From NCBI GenBank assembly GCA_965205785.1, contig OZ242188.1, positions 2,046,001 to 2,110,000 of the forward strand: 64,000 bases of DNA. Reading direction: 5' to 3'. Made by a program: the position numbers and the translations under genes. Every line of letters begins with the position of its first letter. Position 1 is the stretch's first letter. Source of the DNA: BJGV01 sp965205785 (GTDB lineage Bacteria > Pseudomonadota > Gammaproteobacteria > Burkholderiales > Nitrosomonadaceae). The notes beneath the pieces were generated by a model. The model was not told the origin of the DNA, did not search any database, and worked only from the letters and a program-made list of their open reading frames with translations. This document shows, piece after piece, positions 8,516 to 17,547 of the stretch.

Positions 8516-8613
8516 ATTGAGAATAAAATCTTTCTGTTCAAATATAGCTTCTTTATATAAATATCCTTACTTCAAACTATCTACTCAACCAATACAATTA
8601 TTTATAACTATAG

Positions 8614-8701
8614 CTGTAATAATACTGTCACATTTTTGCAATTAAACTGTTATTTATCTTTCATAAAACTTTCATAATAAGTTAATTAGACTGTCATTTC
8701 A
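8614..8701 (+). promoter_or_regulatory. Phased array of PHO-box-like 11-mers
   Basis: Read in steps of exactly 11 bases from 8614, the units are CTGTAATAATA, CTGTCACATTT, TTGCAATTAAA, CTGTTATTTAT, CTTTCATAAAA, CTTTCATAATA, AGTTAATTAGA and CTGTCATTTCA. Six of eight match the CTGTCAT head of the PhoB half-site, whose known spacing is 11 bp. The array ends about 50 bases before the porin start. PhoB dimers bind pairs of such repeats, so this would allow several dimers to bind side by side and give strong induction at low phosphate. The regulator is inferred; phoB is not in the window. Confidence 0.72.
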
Positions 8702-8754
8702 TTTACGTATTCTTTCTCCCGTATTCTTTAATAATTAAATAAAGGGAGAATGAA

Positions 8755-10302
8755 TTGAAATTTCCTAAATCTAAATATCTAATAACTTTAGCTATAGGGA
8801 TCATGAGCTTCTCATATGAAGCTTTTGCAATAGACTTGTATGTTGATACAAAAACAAAACAAATCTTTACAGAGCCAGGCGCTGATAGAAAAAAATTAGG
8901 ATCTTTTGAAAGAGTTGAAGACGCTCAAAAGAAAGCTGCAACTCCAAATGTTTTGCCACCACGAAATAGAAGAGCAGAGATAGCAAGAAAAGCAGAGACT
9001 GCACGGCTTATTAGTAAAGTAGATACCCTAGAAAACGAAGTTAAGAGATCAAATAAAGTCAAAATAAAAATAGATAAGAAAGGATTACAAGCTGAAACCG
9101 CAGATGGGAACTTTAAATTGAAAATCGGTGGTCGTATGCATGCAGATGCTGCAGTTAGTGGCAATGATAAATTTGTAAGTGGTGGCGCTCCAGTAGAAGC
9201 AAATAACGGTACTGAACTTCGTCGAGCACGTATAGCTCTTGTAGGCACATACTTTAAAGACTGGAAGTTTAAAACACAGATTGATTTTGCTGATAATAAA
9301 GTCTCTGTTAAAGATTTAAAACTTGCATATACCGGGCTTAAATTATTTGAAAATGCAAAATTATTTAAAAATACAAAAATAAATGTGACCGTTGGTCATC
9401 AGAAACAAGCTTTTAGTCGTGAGCTGCAGGAAAGCTCAAATGCCATGATGTTCCAGGAAAGATCTGTAATGAATGTTCTTAATGAACCAACAGTAGATCG
9501 TGCAATCGGAATAAATGTTTTTGGCTATGGAGAAATAGAGAACGGATATAACAGTGAATGGACCGCTCAGGCAGGTGTATACGGTGAATCTGTCTCTGCA
9601 AACAAAACCAGTATGGACGAAGGATGGGCTGTGAACGGCCGTGCAACTTTAACACCTATCAGAAATAATGATAATGGGGTTCAGAAACTAATTCACTTAG
9701 GAATTGCAGGTAATTTCCGAGAAACCAGTGACTCGGGTCAGATAGCTGGTGCGGGAACAGGAGTCCGTTACAGATTTGAAACTACTCATATGAGTGATTT
9801 ATTCCCTGTTGATACAGGTACCCTCACTACAATTAATAATGTAAAAATGATTGGACTCGAAGCAAATGGTGTATATGGACCATTTAGTGTAGGGGGTGAA
9901 TATACTCATTCTTGGATAGACCGACATGGCATGAGCACTCTCGGCTTTCATGGCTGGTACGGAGAAGCATCCTGGTCACTTACCGGTGAATCAAGATCAT
10001 ATAAAAAGGGAACATTTAAGAGATTAAAACCAAAAAGAGCATTTAGTTTTGCTAACGGTGGATTAGGTGCATGGGAGCTAGCAGTACGTATCGCCGGGAT
10101 AGACTTAAATGACGGAGCCGTTCAAGGAGGTTACATGAAGAATTTTACTGCTGCTCTAAACTGGTATGCAGTTGATAATGTTCGCTTCATGTTTGGCTAT
10201 GACAGGATTGTTGATATTAGTAATTCTCCACTTACTACTCGAACAGGTGGAAAACCAGACGGCTTAAATACGTTTATGTTCCGTACTGATATAGCCATTT
10301 AA
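8755..10302 (+). CDS. OprP/OprO-type phosphate-selective porin
   Basis: A 515-residue outer-membrane protein. The start is TTG 8755, chosen because GGGAGAA lies at the proper distance and no ATG fits. Residues 1-25 are a signal peptide ending in AFA. Residues about 75-100 (ARLISKVDTLENEVK) form the short coiled coil that trimerises this family. The barrel opens with LKIGGRMHADAAV and RRARIALVGTYFKDWKFKTQIDFADNKVSVKDLKLAY, the classical OprP/OprO start, and ends in aromatic-rich strands (FMFRTDIAI). It conducts anions, mainly phosphate or polyphosphate. The PHO-box array upstream and pstS downstream support a phosphate role. Confidence 0.9.
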   Translation: MKFPKSKYLITLAIGIMSFSYEAFAIDLYVDTKTKQIFTEPGADRKKLGSFERVEDAQKKAATPNVLPPRNRRAEIARKAETARLISKVDTLENEVKRSNKVKIKIDKKGLQAETADGNFKLKIGGRMHADAAVSGNDKFVSGGAPVEANNGTELRRARIALVGTYFKDWKFKTQIDFADNKVSVKDLKLAYTGLKLFENAKLFKNTKINVTVGHQKQAFSRELQESSNAMMFQERSVMNVLNEPTVDRAIGINVFGYGEIENGYNSEWTAQAGVYGESVSANKTSMDEGWAVNGRATLTPIRNNDNGVQKLIHLGIAGNFRETSDSGQIAGAGTGVRYRFETTHMSDLFPVDTGTLTTINNVKMIGLEANGVYGPFSVGGEYTHSWIDRHGMSTLGFHGWYGEASWSLTGESRSYKKGTFKRLKPKRAFSFANGGLGAWELAVRIAGIDLNDGAVQGGYMKNFTAALNWYAVDNVRFMFGYDRIVDISNSPLTTRTGGKPDGLNTFMFRTDIAI

Positions 10303-10337
10303 TAATAGTTTGTTTTAAATAAATACTATAAATCAAA

Positions 10338-10359
10338 CTGCCATAAAACTGTAATGTTT
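10338..10359 (+). promoter_or_regulatory. PHO box before pstS
   Basis: CTGCCATAAAA at 10338 is followed directly by CTGTAATGTTT at 10349, two PhoB half-site-like 11-mers in tandem with the expected 11-bp phase. They lie about 60 bases upstream of the pstS start. Confidence 0.65.
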
Positions 10360-10419
10360 TAGTATTAATATAACTACATTACTACTTTATAGACTTGCTA
10401 ATAACATGGAGAAGAAATC

Positions 10420-11427
10420 GTGAAATTTTTAAATTTTAATACCCACACTCTATCAGTTGTATTGGGAAGCATCTTTATTAGTATTGCTGGAACCGGGATT
10501 ACAAATGCAGGCACGATTAAAATCGACGGCTCCAGTACTGTTTATCCTATTACTGAAGCAGTAGCAGAAGACTTTCAAATTGCTAAAAGAGGGAAAACTA
10601 GAGTTACTGTCGGAATTTCTGGAACAGGTGGTGGCTTTAAGAAATTCTGTCGAGGGGAAATAGATATTACAGATGCTTCCCGCCCCATAAAACAAAAAGA
10701 GATTGATAAATGTAAGAAAGCTGGGGTTCAATATGTTGAAATGCCCGTAGCATTTGATGCATTAACAGTAGTAATTAATCCAAAGAACAATTGGAGTAAG
10801 ACAATCACTGTGGCGGAATTAAAAAGAATGTGGGAACCTGCTGCCCAAAACAAAATTACTAGATGGAATCAAATAAACCCAGCATGGCCAAATAAAAAAT
10901 TTAAACTCTATGGACCGGGCGCAGATTCAGGTACTTTTGATTATTTTACCGAAGCAGTTGTAGGTAAGGCTAAATCAAGCCGTGGTGACTTCACAGCGTC
11001 TGAAGACGATAACGTTTTAGTTCAGGGTGTATCAAGAGATAAAAATGGACTTGCCTTTTTTGGTTTTGCATACTACGTAGAGAATCAGAAAAAACTCAAT
11101 GCTGTAGCCGTGGATGGTGGTAAAGGTGGAATCCGCCCATCCGCCAAAACAGTTGAGAATGGAACTTATCAACCGTTGTCTAGGCCAATTTTCATTTACA
11201 TCAATGTAAAATCAGCAAAAAGACCAGAAGTCAGAGAATTTATTGATTTCTATATGAAAGAAGGCCCGGCTCTTGTAAAAGAAGTAAAATATTTTCCCCT
11301 TCTAAAAGCAGTCTATGCTCTTAATTTAGAACATTTAGATAAGAAAAAAGTAGGAACTGTCTTTGGTGGAGAATCAAAAATGGGTATGAAAATCGAAGAT
11401 GTGATGAAAATGGAACATAAGAATTAA
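10420..11427 (+). CDS. pstS: PstS-type periplasmic phosphate-binding protein
   Basis: A 335-residue periplasmic binding protein with GTG start at 10420 behind GGAGAAG. Signal peptide to about residue 31 (TNAG), then TIKIDGSSTVYPITEAVAEDF, the PstS phosphate-loop start with the GSST element. Further family motifs are GISGTGGGFKKFCRGEIDITDASRPIK and GADSGTFDYFTEAV. It captures phosphate and passes it to an ABC permease. The pstCAB and phoU genes are not adjacent, so it is either an orphan receptor or the rest lies elsewhere. It is preceded by a PHO box and the porin gene, and followed by oxyR on the other strand. Confidence 0.93.
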   Translation: MKFLNFNTHTLSVVLGSIFISIAGTGITNAGTIKIDGSSTVYPITEAVAEDFQIAKRGKTRVTVGISGTGGGFKKFCRGEIDITDASRPIKQKEIDKCKKAGVQYVEMPVAFDALTVVINPKNNWSKTITVAELKRMWEPAAQNKITRWNQINPAWPNKKFKLYGPGADSGTFDYFTEAVVGKAKSSRGDFTASEDDNVLVQGVSRDKNGLAFFGFAYYVENQKKLNAVAVDGGKGGIRPSAKTVENGTYQPLSRPIFIYINVKSAKRPEVREFIDFYMKEGPALVKEVKYFPLLKAVYALNLEHLDKKKVGTVFGGESKMGMKIEDVMKMEHKN

Positions 11428-11529
11428 AAAATAGGGTTGTCCCTGGTCCCTCCAGTCATTCTTACCTCAGATACGAGAATCTCCCCTCTTAGTTCTGAAT
11501 AGTATGACTAACTTTGGGGCCAGATTTTA

Positions 11530-12447
11530 TTATCTCATCCTAATGTTAATTTTTTTCATCCAAGGTTCATGCATTTTATGAATTGCCTGCTGGATTACAT
11601 TAATTGCAGGTTGACGACTGTAACTTTTACGCCAAGCTAATGCAATCCTTCGTGATGGCTCTGGAGGAGCAAATGAGACTGCTTTTAAAAGCTTATCTGC
11701 GGGATGAGGATTTGTAGCACACGCGGGCATAACGGTAATTCCTAATCCAGAAGCAACCATATTTCTAATGGTTTCAAGTGAATTTCCTTGAACTGTATTT
11801 TGTGAATGTCGACTAAGCTCAGGACAGAACTCTGTAACTTGATTACTAAAGCAATGTCCCGAATCAAGTAACAATACTTTTTCTTTTTTAAGTGCATTAC
11901 TACGTAGCGATTTCATTTGCGCCCATGGATGGTTACTTGAAACGACAACCTTAAAAACTTCGTCATATAATGGTGTAGTAATCATACCTGGCACATCAAA
12001 TGGTAATGCAAGAATAGCTGCATCTAGATGTCCATTTCGTAAATGCTGTTCAATATTTGCAGTCAAGCCTTCTTCAATATCTAGAGGCATCTCAGGAGCA
12101 AGTTTCTTTAGTTCAGGAATAATTTTTGGTAATAAGTATGGCCCTACAGTAAAGATTACACCAAGCCTAATTGGGCCATTAAGTGGATTATTACCCGTAC
12201 GGGCAAGTGTCTTAACCTTATCTGCCTCTTCCAATACACGTTGTGCCTGCTCAACTACCAAATTTCCGACATTTGTAAGAACAATTTCAGTTTTTGAACG
12301 CTCAAAAATCTGAATGCCTAGTTCATCTTCAAGCTTCTGAATTGCAACGCTAAGTGCAGGTTGACTGATAAAACAACTCTCAGCTGCACGCCGAAAATTG
12401 CGTTCTTGTGCAACAGCAACCACATACCTAAGTTCATTTAGTGTCAT
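11530..12447 (-). CDS. oxyR: OxyR peroxide-sensing LysR regulator
   Basis: A 305-residue LysR-type regulator. The winged helix-turn-helix spans residues 1-60 (RRAAESCFISQPALSVAIQKLEDELG). The effector domain carries the peroxide-sensing cysteines at exactly the classical places, Cys199 and Cys208, in DSGHCFSNQVTEFC. Oxidation to the disulfide is known to activate OxyR in other bacteria. The gene is divergent from katA across a 144-bp region, the usual arrangement for direct control of a catalase. I could not read a clear ATAG-type OxyR site there by eye. A GAGG site lies just before ATG 12447. Confidence 0.95.
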   Translation of the reverse strand: MTLNELRYVVAVAQERNFRRAAESCFISQPALSVAIQKLEDELGIQIFERSKTEIVLTNVGNLVVEQAQRVLEEADKVKTLARTGNNPLNGPIRLGVIFTVGPYLLPKIIPELKKLAPEMPLDIEEGLTANIEQHLRNGHLDAAILALPFDVPGMITTPLYDEVFKVVVSSNHPWAQMKSLRSNALKKEKVLLLDSGHCFSNQVTEFCPELSRHSQNTVQGNSLETIRNMVASGLGITVMPACATNPHPADKLLKAVSFAPPEPSRRIALAWRKSYSRQPAINVIQQAIHKMHEPWMKKINIRMR

Positions 12448-12591
12448 CGAATTTTACCTCCTCGTACACGTGACTTATAAATCACGATCAATAATCTCAG
12501 TATATCATTTTATTAATGACAATCAATTAGATTTATCAAACAATAACAGATATTCTGTATTTCGCAATAACTAATGCTTAAGGAGTAAAAC

Positions 12592-14043
12592 ATGAAGCCT
12601 ATCCAAAAACTAACCACTGCAGCTGGCGCGCCTGTGCCTGACAATCAAAATACCATGACTACTGGACCTCGTGGTCCTGTAACGCTTCAAGATGTTTGGT
12701 TTCTAGAAAAACTTGCTCATTTTGATCGTGAAGTAATTCCAGAAAGACGCATGCACGCCAAAGGGTCTGCAGCCTACGGTAGTTTCACGGTAACACACGA
12801 TATCTCTAAATATACTAAAGCTAAAATTTTTTCAAAGATTGGTAAAAAAACTGATCTATTTCTTCGTTTCTCCACAGTAGCTGGAGAAAGAGGTGCAGCT
12901 GATGCAGAACGTGATATTCGTGGTTTTGCCATTAAATTTTATACAGAGCAAGGTAACTGGGATCTTGTTGGGAACAATACTCCAGTATTCTTTCTAAGAG
13001 ATCCACTTAAATTTCCAGATCTTAACCATGCGGTTAAACGTGACCCTCGCACTAATTTGCGTAGTGCTAAAAACAACTGGGATTTCTGGACCCTGTTACC
13101 TGAAGCCTTACATCAGGTAACAATAGTTATGAGTGACCGTGGTATCCCAGCTTCTTATCGACATATGCACGGATTTGGTAGTCATACCTTTAGCTTTATT
13201 AACGCCAAAAATGAAAGGACTTGGGTTAAATTTCACTTCAAAACTCAACAAGGCATCAAAAATTTAACTGATAGTGAATCTGCTCAGCTCATTGCAAATG
13301 ACCGTGAAAGTAGTCAACGTGATTTATTCGAAGCAATCGAAACAAAAGATTATCCACGTTGGACGATGTATGTTCAGATCATGCCAGAAAAAGATGCAGC
13401 AAAGCTTCCATATAATCCTTTTGACCTTACTAAAGTCTGGCCAAAAAATGATTATCCACTAATTGAAGTTGGGTCTCTTGAACTTAACCGTAACCCTGAG
13501 AATTACTTTGCTGAAGTAGAGCAATCAGCCTTTAATCCAGCCAACGTCATTCCAGGCATTAGTTTCTCTCCAGATAAAATGTTACAGGGAAGACTTTTCT
13601 CCTATGGAGATGCGCAACGCTATCGTCTGGGTGTAAATCATGGGCAAATACCTGTAAATACACCACGTTGCCCGTTTCATAACTATCATCGTGACGGTGC
13701 TATGAGAATTGATGGTAATCAGGGTGGTACGATTGGCTACGAGCCTAATAATTACGGTCAATGGGAAGAACAACCCTCTTTCTCAGAACCACCATTATCC
13801 ACTGACGGTGCTGTTGATCACTGGAATCATCGTGAAGATAATGATTACTTCTCACAACCAGGAAAGCTCTTTCAACTAATGACAGCAGATCAACAACAAG
13901 TACTATTTGAGAATACTGCACGCTCACTTGGTGGAGCACCCCGTGAGACACAGTTACGTCATATTGAAAATTGCACAAGGGCCGATCCAGCATATGGCGC
14001 TGGTATCGCATTGGCGCTAGGTATCAGTAAAAATGATCTGTAA
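12592..14043 (+). CDS. katA: Monofunctional haem catalase KatA
   Basis: A 483-residue small-subunit catalase that converts hydrogen peroxide to water and oxygen. The distal haem residues are His55 in ERRMHAKGSAAYG and Asn128/129 in VGNNTPVFF. The proximal haem ligand is Tyr338 in RLFSYGDAQRYRLG. The haem-ligand signature, NADPH-region residues and full length are present, and no frameshift is seen. AAGGAGTAAAAC precedes ATG 12592. It is transcribed divergently from oxyR and ends in a hairpin terminator, so it is probably a single-gene unit induced by peroxide through OxyR. Confidence 0.97.
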   Translation: MKPIQKLTTAAGAPVPDNQNTMTTGPRGPVTLQDVWFLEKLAHFDREVIPERRMHAKGSAAYGSFTVTHDISKYTKAKIFSKIGKKTDLFLRFSTVAGERGAADAERDIRGFAIKFYTEQGNWDLVGNNTPVFFLRDPLKFPDLNHAVKRDPRTNLRSAKNNWDFWTLLPEALHQVTIVMSDRGIPASYRHMHGFGSHTFSFINAKNERTWVKFHFKTQQGIKNLTDSESAQLIANDRESSQRDLFEAIETKDYPRWTMYVQIMPEKDAAKLPYNPFDLTKVWPKNDYPLIEVGSLELNRNPENYFAEVEQSAFNPANVIPGISFSPDKMLQGRLFSYGDAQRYRLGVNHGQIPVNTPRCPFHNYHRDGAMRIDGNQGGTIGYEPNNYGQWEEQPSFSEPPLSTDGAVDHWNHREDNDYFSQPGKLFQLMTADQQQVLFENTARSLGGAPRETQLRHIENCTRADPAYGAGIALALGISKNDL

Positions 14044-14064
14044 CAAGCTCTGTTACCATAAATT

Positions 14065-14122
14065 TGACCTATCCAAGAATATCACCTTATATATCGGTAA
14101 TCTCGGATAGGTCATTTTGTAT
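14065..14122 (+). terminator. Terminator of katA
   Basis: A perfect 10-bp stem (TGACCTATCC at 14065-14074 with GGATAGGTCA at 14105-14114) closes a 30-base loop and is followed by TTTTGTATTTTG. It lies 22 bases past the katA stop codon. Confidence 0.65.
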
Positions 14123-14152
14123 TTTGAAATGTGCTCTATGAGCTAATATATC

Positions 14153-14644
14153 TTAATCCCCCGGGATGCCTGGGTAACTGCTATCTCCTGCAATACCTGA
14201 ATAGCTTCCACTCCCCGAAATTCCAGAATAACTTTTATTTCCTGTAATTCCTGAATATCCTTTACTCCCAGCGATTCCAGCATATCCTTTATTCCCTGAA
14301 ATACCTGGATAAGCTTTGTTTCCGGCTATTCCAGAGTAATTTTTGCTCTGTGTATGACGCCAACTTGGGTAATAACCTCCATAACCTGCAACTCCCGGAT
14401 AACCACCTGGCCCAGCAACCCCAGGATAACCCCAAGTTCCAACAATACCTTTAGGACCTGGGCTCCCGCCAGATATTACTTTACTTCCCGCAACATTATT
14501 AGAGCCCATCCCACTCCCTGCTATACCTATATCTGTATATAGCATTATAAACATAGCAAGAAACATTGCTATCAAGCCTGTCCCACCCGATGTTTCTTTT
14601 AATATAGACTTGTAAGCAGCATTCCACATATTTCTTTTATTCAT
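14153..14644 (-). CDS. Membrane-anchored Gly-rich nonapeptide-repeat protein
   Basis: A 163-residue protein. Residues 23-43 form one hydrophobic segment (LIAMFLAMFIMLYTDIGIAG) after a basic start, either a membrane anchor or an uncleaved signal. The rest is low-complexity. From residue about 105 it consists of six 9-residue units of type G-I-(A/S/T)-G-(N/S/D)-(K/S/G)-x-Y-(S/A/P) ending in GIPGD. Tyr recurs every ninth residue. The preceding section has looser GYPGVAG units. This is not collagen (Gly is not strictly every third). It resembles secreted elastic or adhesive repeat proteins only in composition. No enzymatic motif. It sits tail-to-tail with katA. Confidence 0.7.
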   Translation of the reverse strand: MNKRNMWNAAYKSILKETSGGTGLIAMFLAMFIMLYTDIGIAGSGMGSNNVAGSKVISGGSPGPKGIVGTWGYPGVAGPGGYPGVAGYGGYYPSWRHTQSKNYSGIAGNKAYPGISGNKGYAGIAGSKGYSGITGNKSYSGISGSGSYSGIAGDSSYPGIPGD

Positions 14645-14917
14645 TCTACACTCCTACATATTATATGGTTTTATACTTAAATATCCTTAATAAGCAATTC
14701 TTGCACCATATATAATTAGATTAACAAATATCTCATATAAATTATATAGTTAATAAGATTAAAAAATTTTTAATCTTATTAATAGAGAACACTTATACCT
14801 TGTATGTAAAAATTTACGACATACATAAATGTATTGATATCAATAGACATAACTTAAAATATTGGCATAATAAATATTTCAATAATTACATCAGTCTTTT
14901 ATGACCGGAAATGATAA

Positions 14918-15295
14918 ATGATAGTTAATAATGAATCTGTAGAATCTAAATGGTACAAATCGCCACGATTCAGAATTTTTGTGCATCTTTTAGCAGGATT
15001 TTGCTTAATGGCTATTGCAGATAATAGTGGGCTTAGTAAGCTAATAAGTCAGCCATTTAAATTAACAGAATCAGCTGATGTGATCATTCCTATAATAACC
15101 ATGATATTTTCAGGGTTACTCATTGTATCCGGCTACTTTCTCTCGTCTAACCTAATTTCTTTAATAGATAAATTATCCATTAAAGAATTACAAAAATCAT
15201 TAATCATCTTCTCTCTTCCAGTTATTTATTTTATGGGCGTTTTCCCTCTTGTAACAGCAATATCAACTTTAATAGGCACTAATTCTATTCAATAA
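14918..15295 (+). CDS. Small integral membrane protein, unknown
   Basis: A 125-residue protein with three predicted membrane helices (about residues 18-35, 47-73 and 92-118). The N-terminal 17 residues are hydrophilic. There are no conserved catalytic or metal residues. GGAAATGATAA upstream of ATG 14918 gives a weak ribosome-binding site. No family recognised. Confidence 0.6.
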   Translation: MIVNNESVESKWYKSPRFRIFVHLLAGFCLMAIADNSGLSKLISQPFKLTESADVIIPIITMIFSGLLIVSGYFLSSNLISLIDKLSIKELQKSLIIFSLPVIYFMGVFPLVTAISTLIGTNSIQ

Positions 15296-15510
15296 TTTAT
15301 ATTATTAATAAATAGTTAATGTATCTTATTAAGGTAAAATATATTAAGAAATTATGTAATGTAAAGTATTAGAATTCTGCCGTACCTTTAAACTATACCC
15401 TGATATATTCTTTTAAAGTAAATTATTAGGAACCAGCTGTAACTTTAAATTATGGACTAATGCTTTTTAGAAGATTTATAATCTGGTAGCCTATTTCTTA
15501 AGACCGAAAA

Positions 15511-15705
15511 ATGAATAAATTTATTTTAATACTTGTTATTGCTATTACCTTGAGTGGTTGTGCTACGACTCGCTGGGAACACCCGACAAAAAAACATACA
15601 AATAGCTATTTAGACTTGTTGCATTGTAAGCAAGATGCCAAGACGATGGTTCTATACCAAAGCTTTTTGAATGGATACTTGCGAAAAGCAAATAATGAAT
15701 TCTGA
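15511..15705 (+). CDS. Short lipoprotein, possibly truncated
   Basis: A 64-residue protein with a clear lipobox (LSGC, Cys17). The mature part begins ATTRWEHPTKK and continues with DLLHCKQDA, as in the small cell-envelope lipoproteins that start with W-x-H/K-P and have a downstream Cys. Those are usually longer, and this one stops abruptly about 57 bases before an integrase-site repeat, so it may have lost its 3' end in a rearrangement. No obvious Shine-Dalgarno sequence precedes the ATG. Confidence 0.55.
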   Translation: MNKFILILVIAITLSGCATTRWEHPTKKHTNSYLDLLHCKQDAKTMVLYQSFLNGYLRKANNEF

Positions 15706-15761
15706 CCCTATTTCAACGCTTTGTCATTATTATTAGAGTCATCTCTGCAAATACTTTAATT

Positions 15762-15829
15762 AATATACCAACAAATATACCAACATAACCATGTCAGTTA
15801 AAATATTAAAAATGTGACTTAATACCATT
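15762..15829 (+). repeat. Integrase arm/core-like repeat, copy 1
   Basis: Two direct ATACCAACA boxes in the element AATATACCAACA (15762-15785) are followed 26 bases later by ATGTGACTTAATACCATT. Three further copies of this compound repeat occur in the same orientation at 15889, 21894 and 22279. Tandem arm boxes of this kind are typical of attachment regions used by tyrosine integrases carrying a DUF4102 arm-binding domain, and such an integrase remnant is present at 22412-23065. Confidence 0.7.
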
Positions 15830-15888
15830 CTTTTTATATAAGAGCAGGTATAAAGTTCTATAAATTTTGTATTACATATTTAATTATT

Positions 15889-15958
15889 AATATACCAACA
15901 AATATACCAACAAGAATTTATTGAATAAAACTGAATAAAATGTGATTTAATGCCATTT
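15889..15958 (+). repeat. Integrase arm/core-like repeat, copy 2
   Basis: Two ATACCAACA boxes at 15889-15912, then 27 bases, then ATGTGATTTAATGCCATT. It lies 60 bases after copy 1. Together copies 1 and 2 form the left boundary of the 15.8-22.35 kb accessory block. Confidence 0.7.
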
Positions 15959-16060
15959 TTCTTGTTTATCTATAATAATTCTATAAATAAAACTAAGCTA
16001 GTTCTGTATATTCTTATTTTGATGACTTGATTTAAATTAATTCTCATTTATTTGTGAAAA

Positions 16061-16384
16061 TTAATCACCAATAGAATTCTCTACACGGTCTTTTGCAAGA
16101 ACTTCAATAAGCCTCTCAAGCGCTAGCCGTAATTTGCCTTGATCTGCCTTAGCAAGTCCAACTTTTACTTTGATTGCCAATTCTTCTGCTGATGGTATTA
16201 ATTCGGCTCCTTCAGAATGCACCAGACGCATACAGTGCTCAATTACATGTACTGATGGGCTTACCTTCCCGCTTTCATAACGACTAATCGATGATTGTTT
16301 TACACCCAGTCTTTGCGCGAACTCCTTTTGGCTATGCTCTTTTCGTGCTGCTCTTATTAATTTTGCCACTGTAGTAATTGCCAC
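16061..16384 (-). CDS. Xre-family helix-turn-helix regulator
   Basis: A 107-residue DNA-binding protein. Residues about 17-60 form the helix-turn-helix (SQKEFAQRLGVKQSSISRYESGKVSPS). The C-terminal half is helical, rich in Ala/Lys/Leu, and probably dimerises. The start is GTG 16384 with AGGGATA upstream. A perfect 21-bp palindrome lies 33 bases ahead of the start, suggesting autoregulation. Phage and island repressors often have this form. No toxin or partner gene adjoins it directly, so a stand-alone regulator is most likely. Confidence 0.82.
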   Translation of the reverse strand: MAITTVAKLIRAARKEHSQKEFAQRLGVKQSSISRYESGKVSPSVHVIEHCMRLVHSEGAELIPSAEELAIKVKVGLAKADQGKLRLALERLIEVLAKDRVENSIGD

Positions 16385-16416
16385 TAATATATCCCTATAA
16401 AAATATACACTATATG

Positions 16417-16437
16417 CATATTATACTGTATAATATG
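16417..16437. promoter_or_regulatory. 21-bp palindromic operator candidate
   Basis: Arms CATATTATAC (16417-16426) and GTATAATATG (16428-16437) are perfect reverse complements around a central T. It lies between the divergent Xre gene and the Sel1 gene. Both arms also contain -10-like TATAAT/TATTAT motifs, so a bound repressor could block promoters in both directions. Confidence 0.6.
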
Positions 16438-16571
16438 TTTTAAATGCATTTATATAGTAATTTTAATTGATCAATAAAAATACAGATCTACCGATAAAAC
16501 AATAAGAATCAAATAAATATGAAATAAGCATACTTAATTTAACTAAATCTTTATTAAGTAAATTTTTGAAA

Positions 16572-17280
16572 ATGAAGCTAAAAAGACAAATCATATTTGC
16601 AACTGGCCTGCTTCTAATATGTATCAATACTGCAAAAAGCGGTGGGATAGAAGATGGAATAGAAGCATATAAACAAGGTCATTATGATAAAGCGTTAGCA
16701 ATAACTTCAGCCGCTTGCTATTCAGGGAGTGGCGAATGCACAAAATAATCTAGGTTGGATGTATGAAGAAGGTATAGGTGTGACCCGTGACTATAAAGAG
16801 GCAGTGAAATGGTACCGGCTTGCTGCAGAACAAGGATATGCATCTGCACAAAATAATCTGGGGTTTTTTTATCACGTAGGTAAAGGTGTGTCTCAGGACT
16901 ACAAAGAAGCCGTTAAATGGTATCGCCTAGCTGTTAAAAAAAGAATGGCAAATGCTCAAAATAATCTAGGCTGGATGTATGAAGAAGGTAAAGGTGTGAC
17001 CCAGAACTACAAAGAAGCCGTTAAATGGTATCAGCTCGCTGCAGAACAAGGTTATGCAACCGCGCAAAATAACCTTGGCGTTATGTATGTCACAGGTAAA
17101 GGCATACCTCAGGACTCTATTCGTGCTCATATGTGGTTTAACCTTGCTGCCAGCCAGGGAGACAGGAATGCGGAAGAAAGTTTAGTTAGGCTGAGTAAAG
17201 AAATGGAGCCATCTCAAATTGCTAATGCAAAGATTATGACGCAGGACTGCGAGAAGAAAAATTATAAAGGTTGTAAATAA
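16572..17280 (+). pseudogene. Sel1-repeat exported protein, frameshifted
   Basis: The 5' part (ATG 16572) encodes a signal peptide and AYKQGHYDKALAI, then runs into a stop at 16746-16748. The remaining Sel1 repeats are in another frame to 17280. Removing one A from ATAACTT near 16701-16704 restores a continuous reading: DKALAI-LQPLAIQGVANAQNNLGWMY. The product would be about 235 residues with four to five Sel1 units (AQNNLGWMYEEGKGV...YKEAVKWYRLAAEQGY) and a Cys-containing tail CEKKNYKGCK. Sel1 repeats mediate protein contacts, often in the periplasm. An internal GTG at 16729 could give only a signal-less fragment. Whether this is decay or a sequencing indel is unresolved. Confidence 0.85.
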
Positions 17281-17326
17281 TAATGCACTTGTGTTTTACC
17301 AATCTTGTTTAATAAGGAGCTAGGCT

Positions 17327-17467
17327 ATGCCTCGACTTAATAGTACTCAACAAAAGATTAGTTGGTGGGAAAAAAGGAGTGAAAACATGATAAATCTTGC
17401 CCTTGGACTTGCTATAGCACTTTGTGCAGCCTGGAGCCTATATATAGGCATTAGCTTACATTTATAA
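17327..17467 (+). CDS. 46-residue single-helix membrane peptide
   Basis: ATG 17327 to TAA 17467, preceded by AAGGAGCTAGGCT, a good ribosome-binding site. The first 20 residues are polar and basic (STQQKISWWEKRSEN). The rest (MINLALGLAIALCAAWSLYIGISLHL) is one transmembrane helix. It lies between the Sel1 gene and the truncated sigma factor. No family recognised. Confidence 0.55.
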   Translation: MPRLNSTQQKISWWEKRSENMINLALGLAIALCAAWSLYIGISLHL

Positions 17468-17547
17468 GTAAAAAAATAACAAGCCTTGATACAACCACTT
17501 GTTTTAACAGAATTATAGAATAACGATTTAATAAAGAGACCACTATT

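Noticed and set aside
12448..12591. OxyR binding site between oxyR and katA
   Set aside because: I looked for the ATAG-N7-CTAT spacing and found no convincing match. Control by OxyR is inferred from gene order only.
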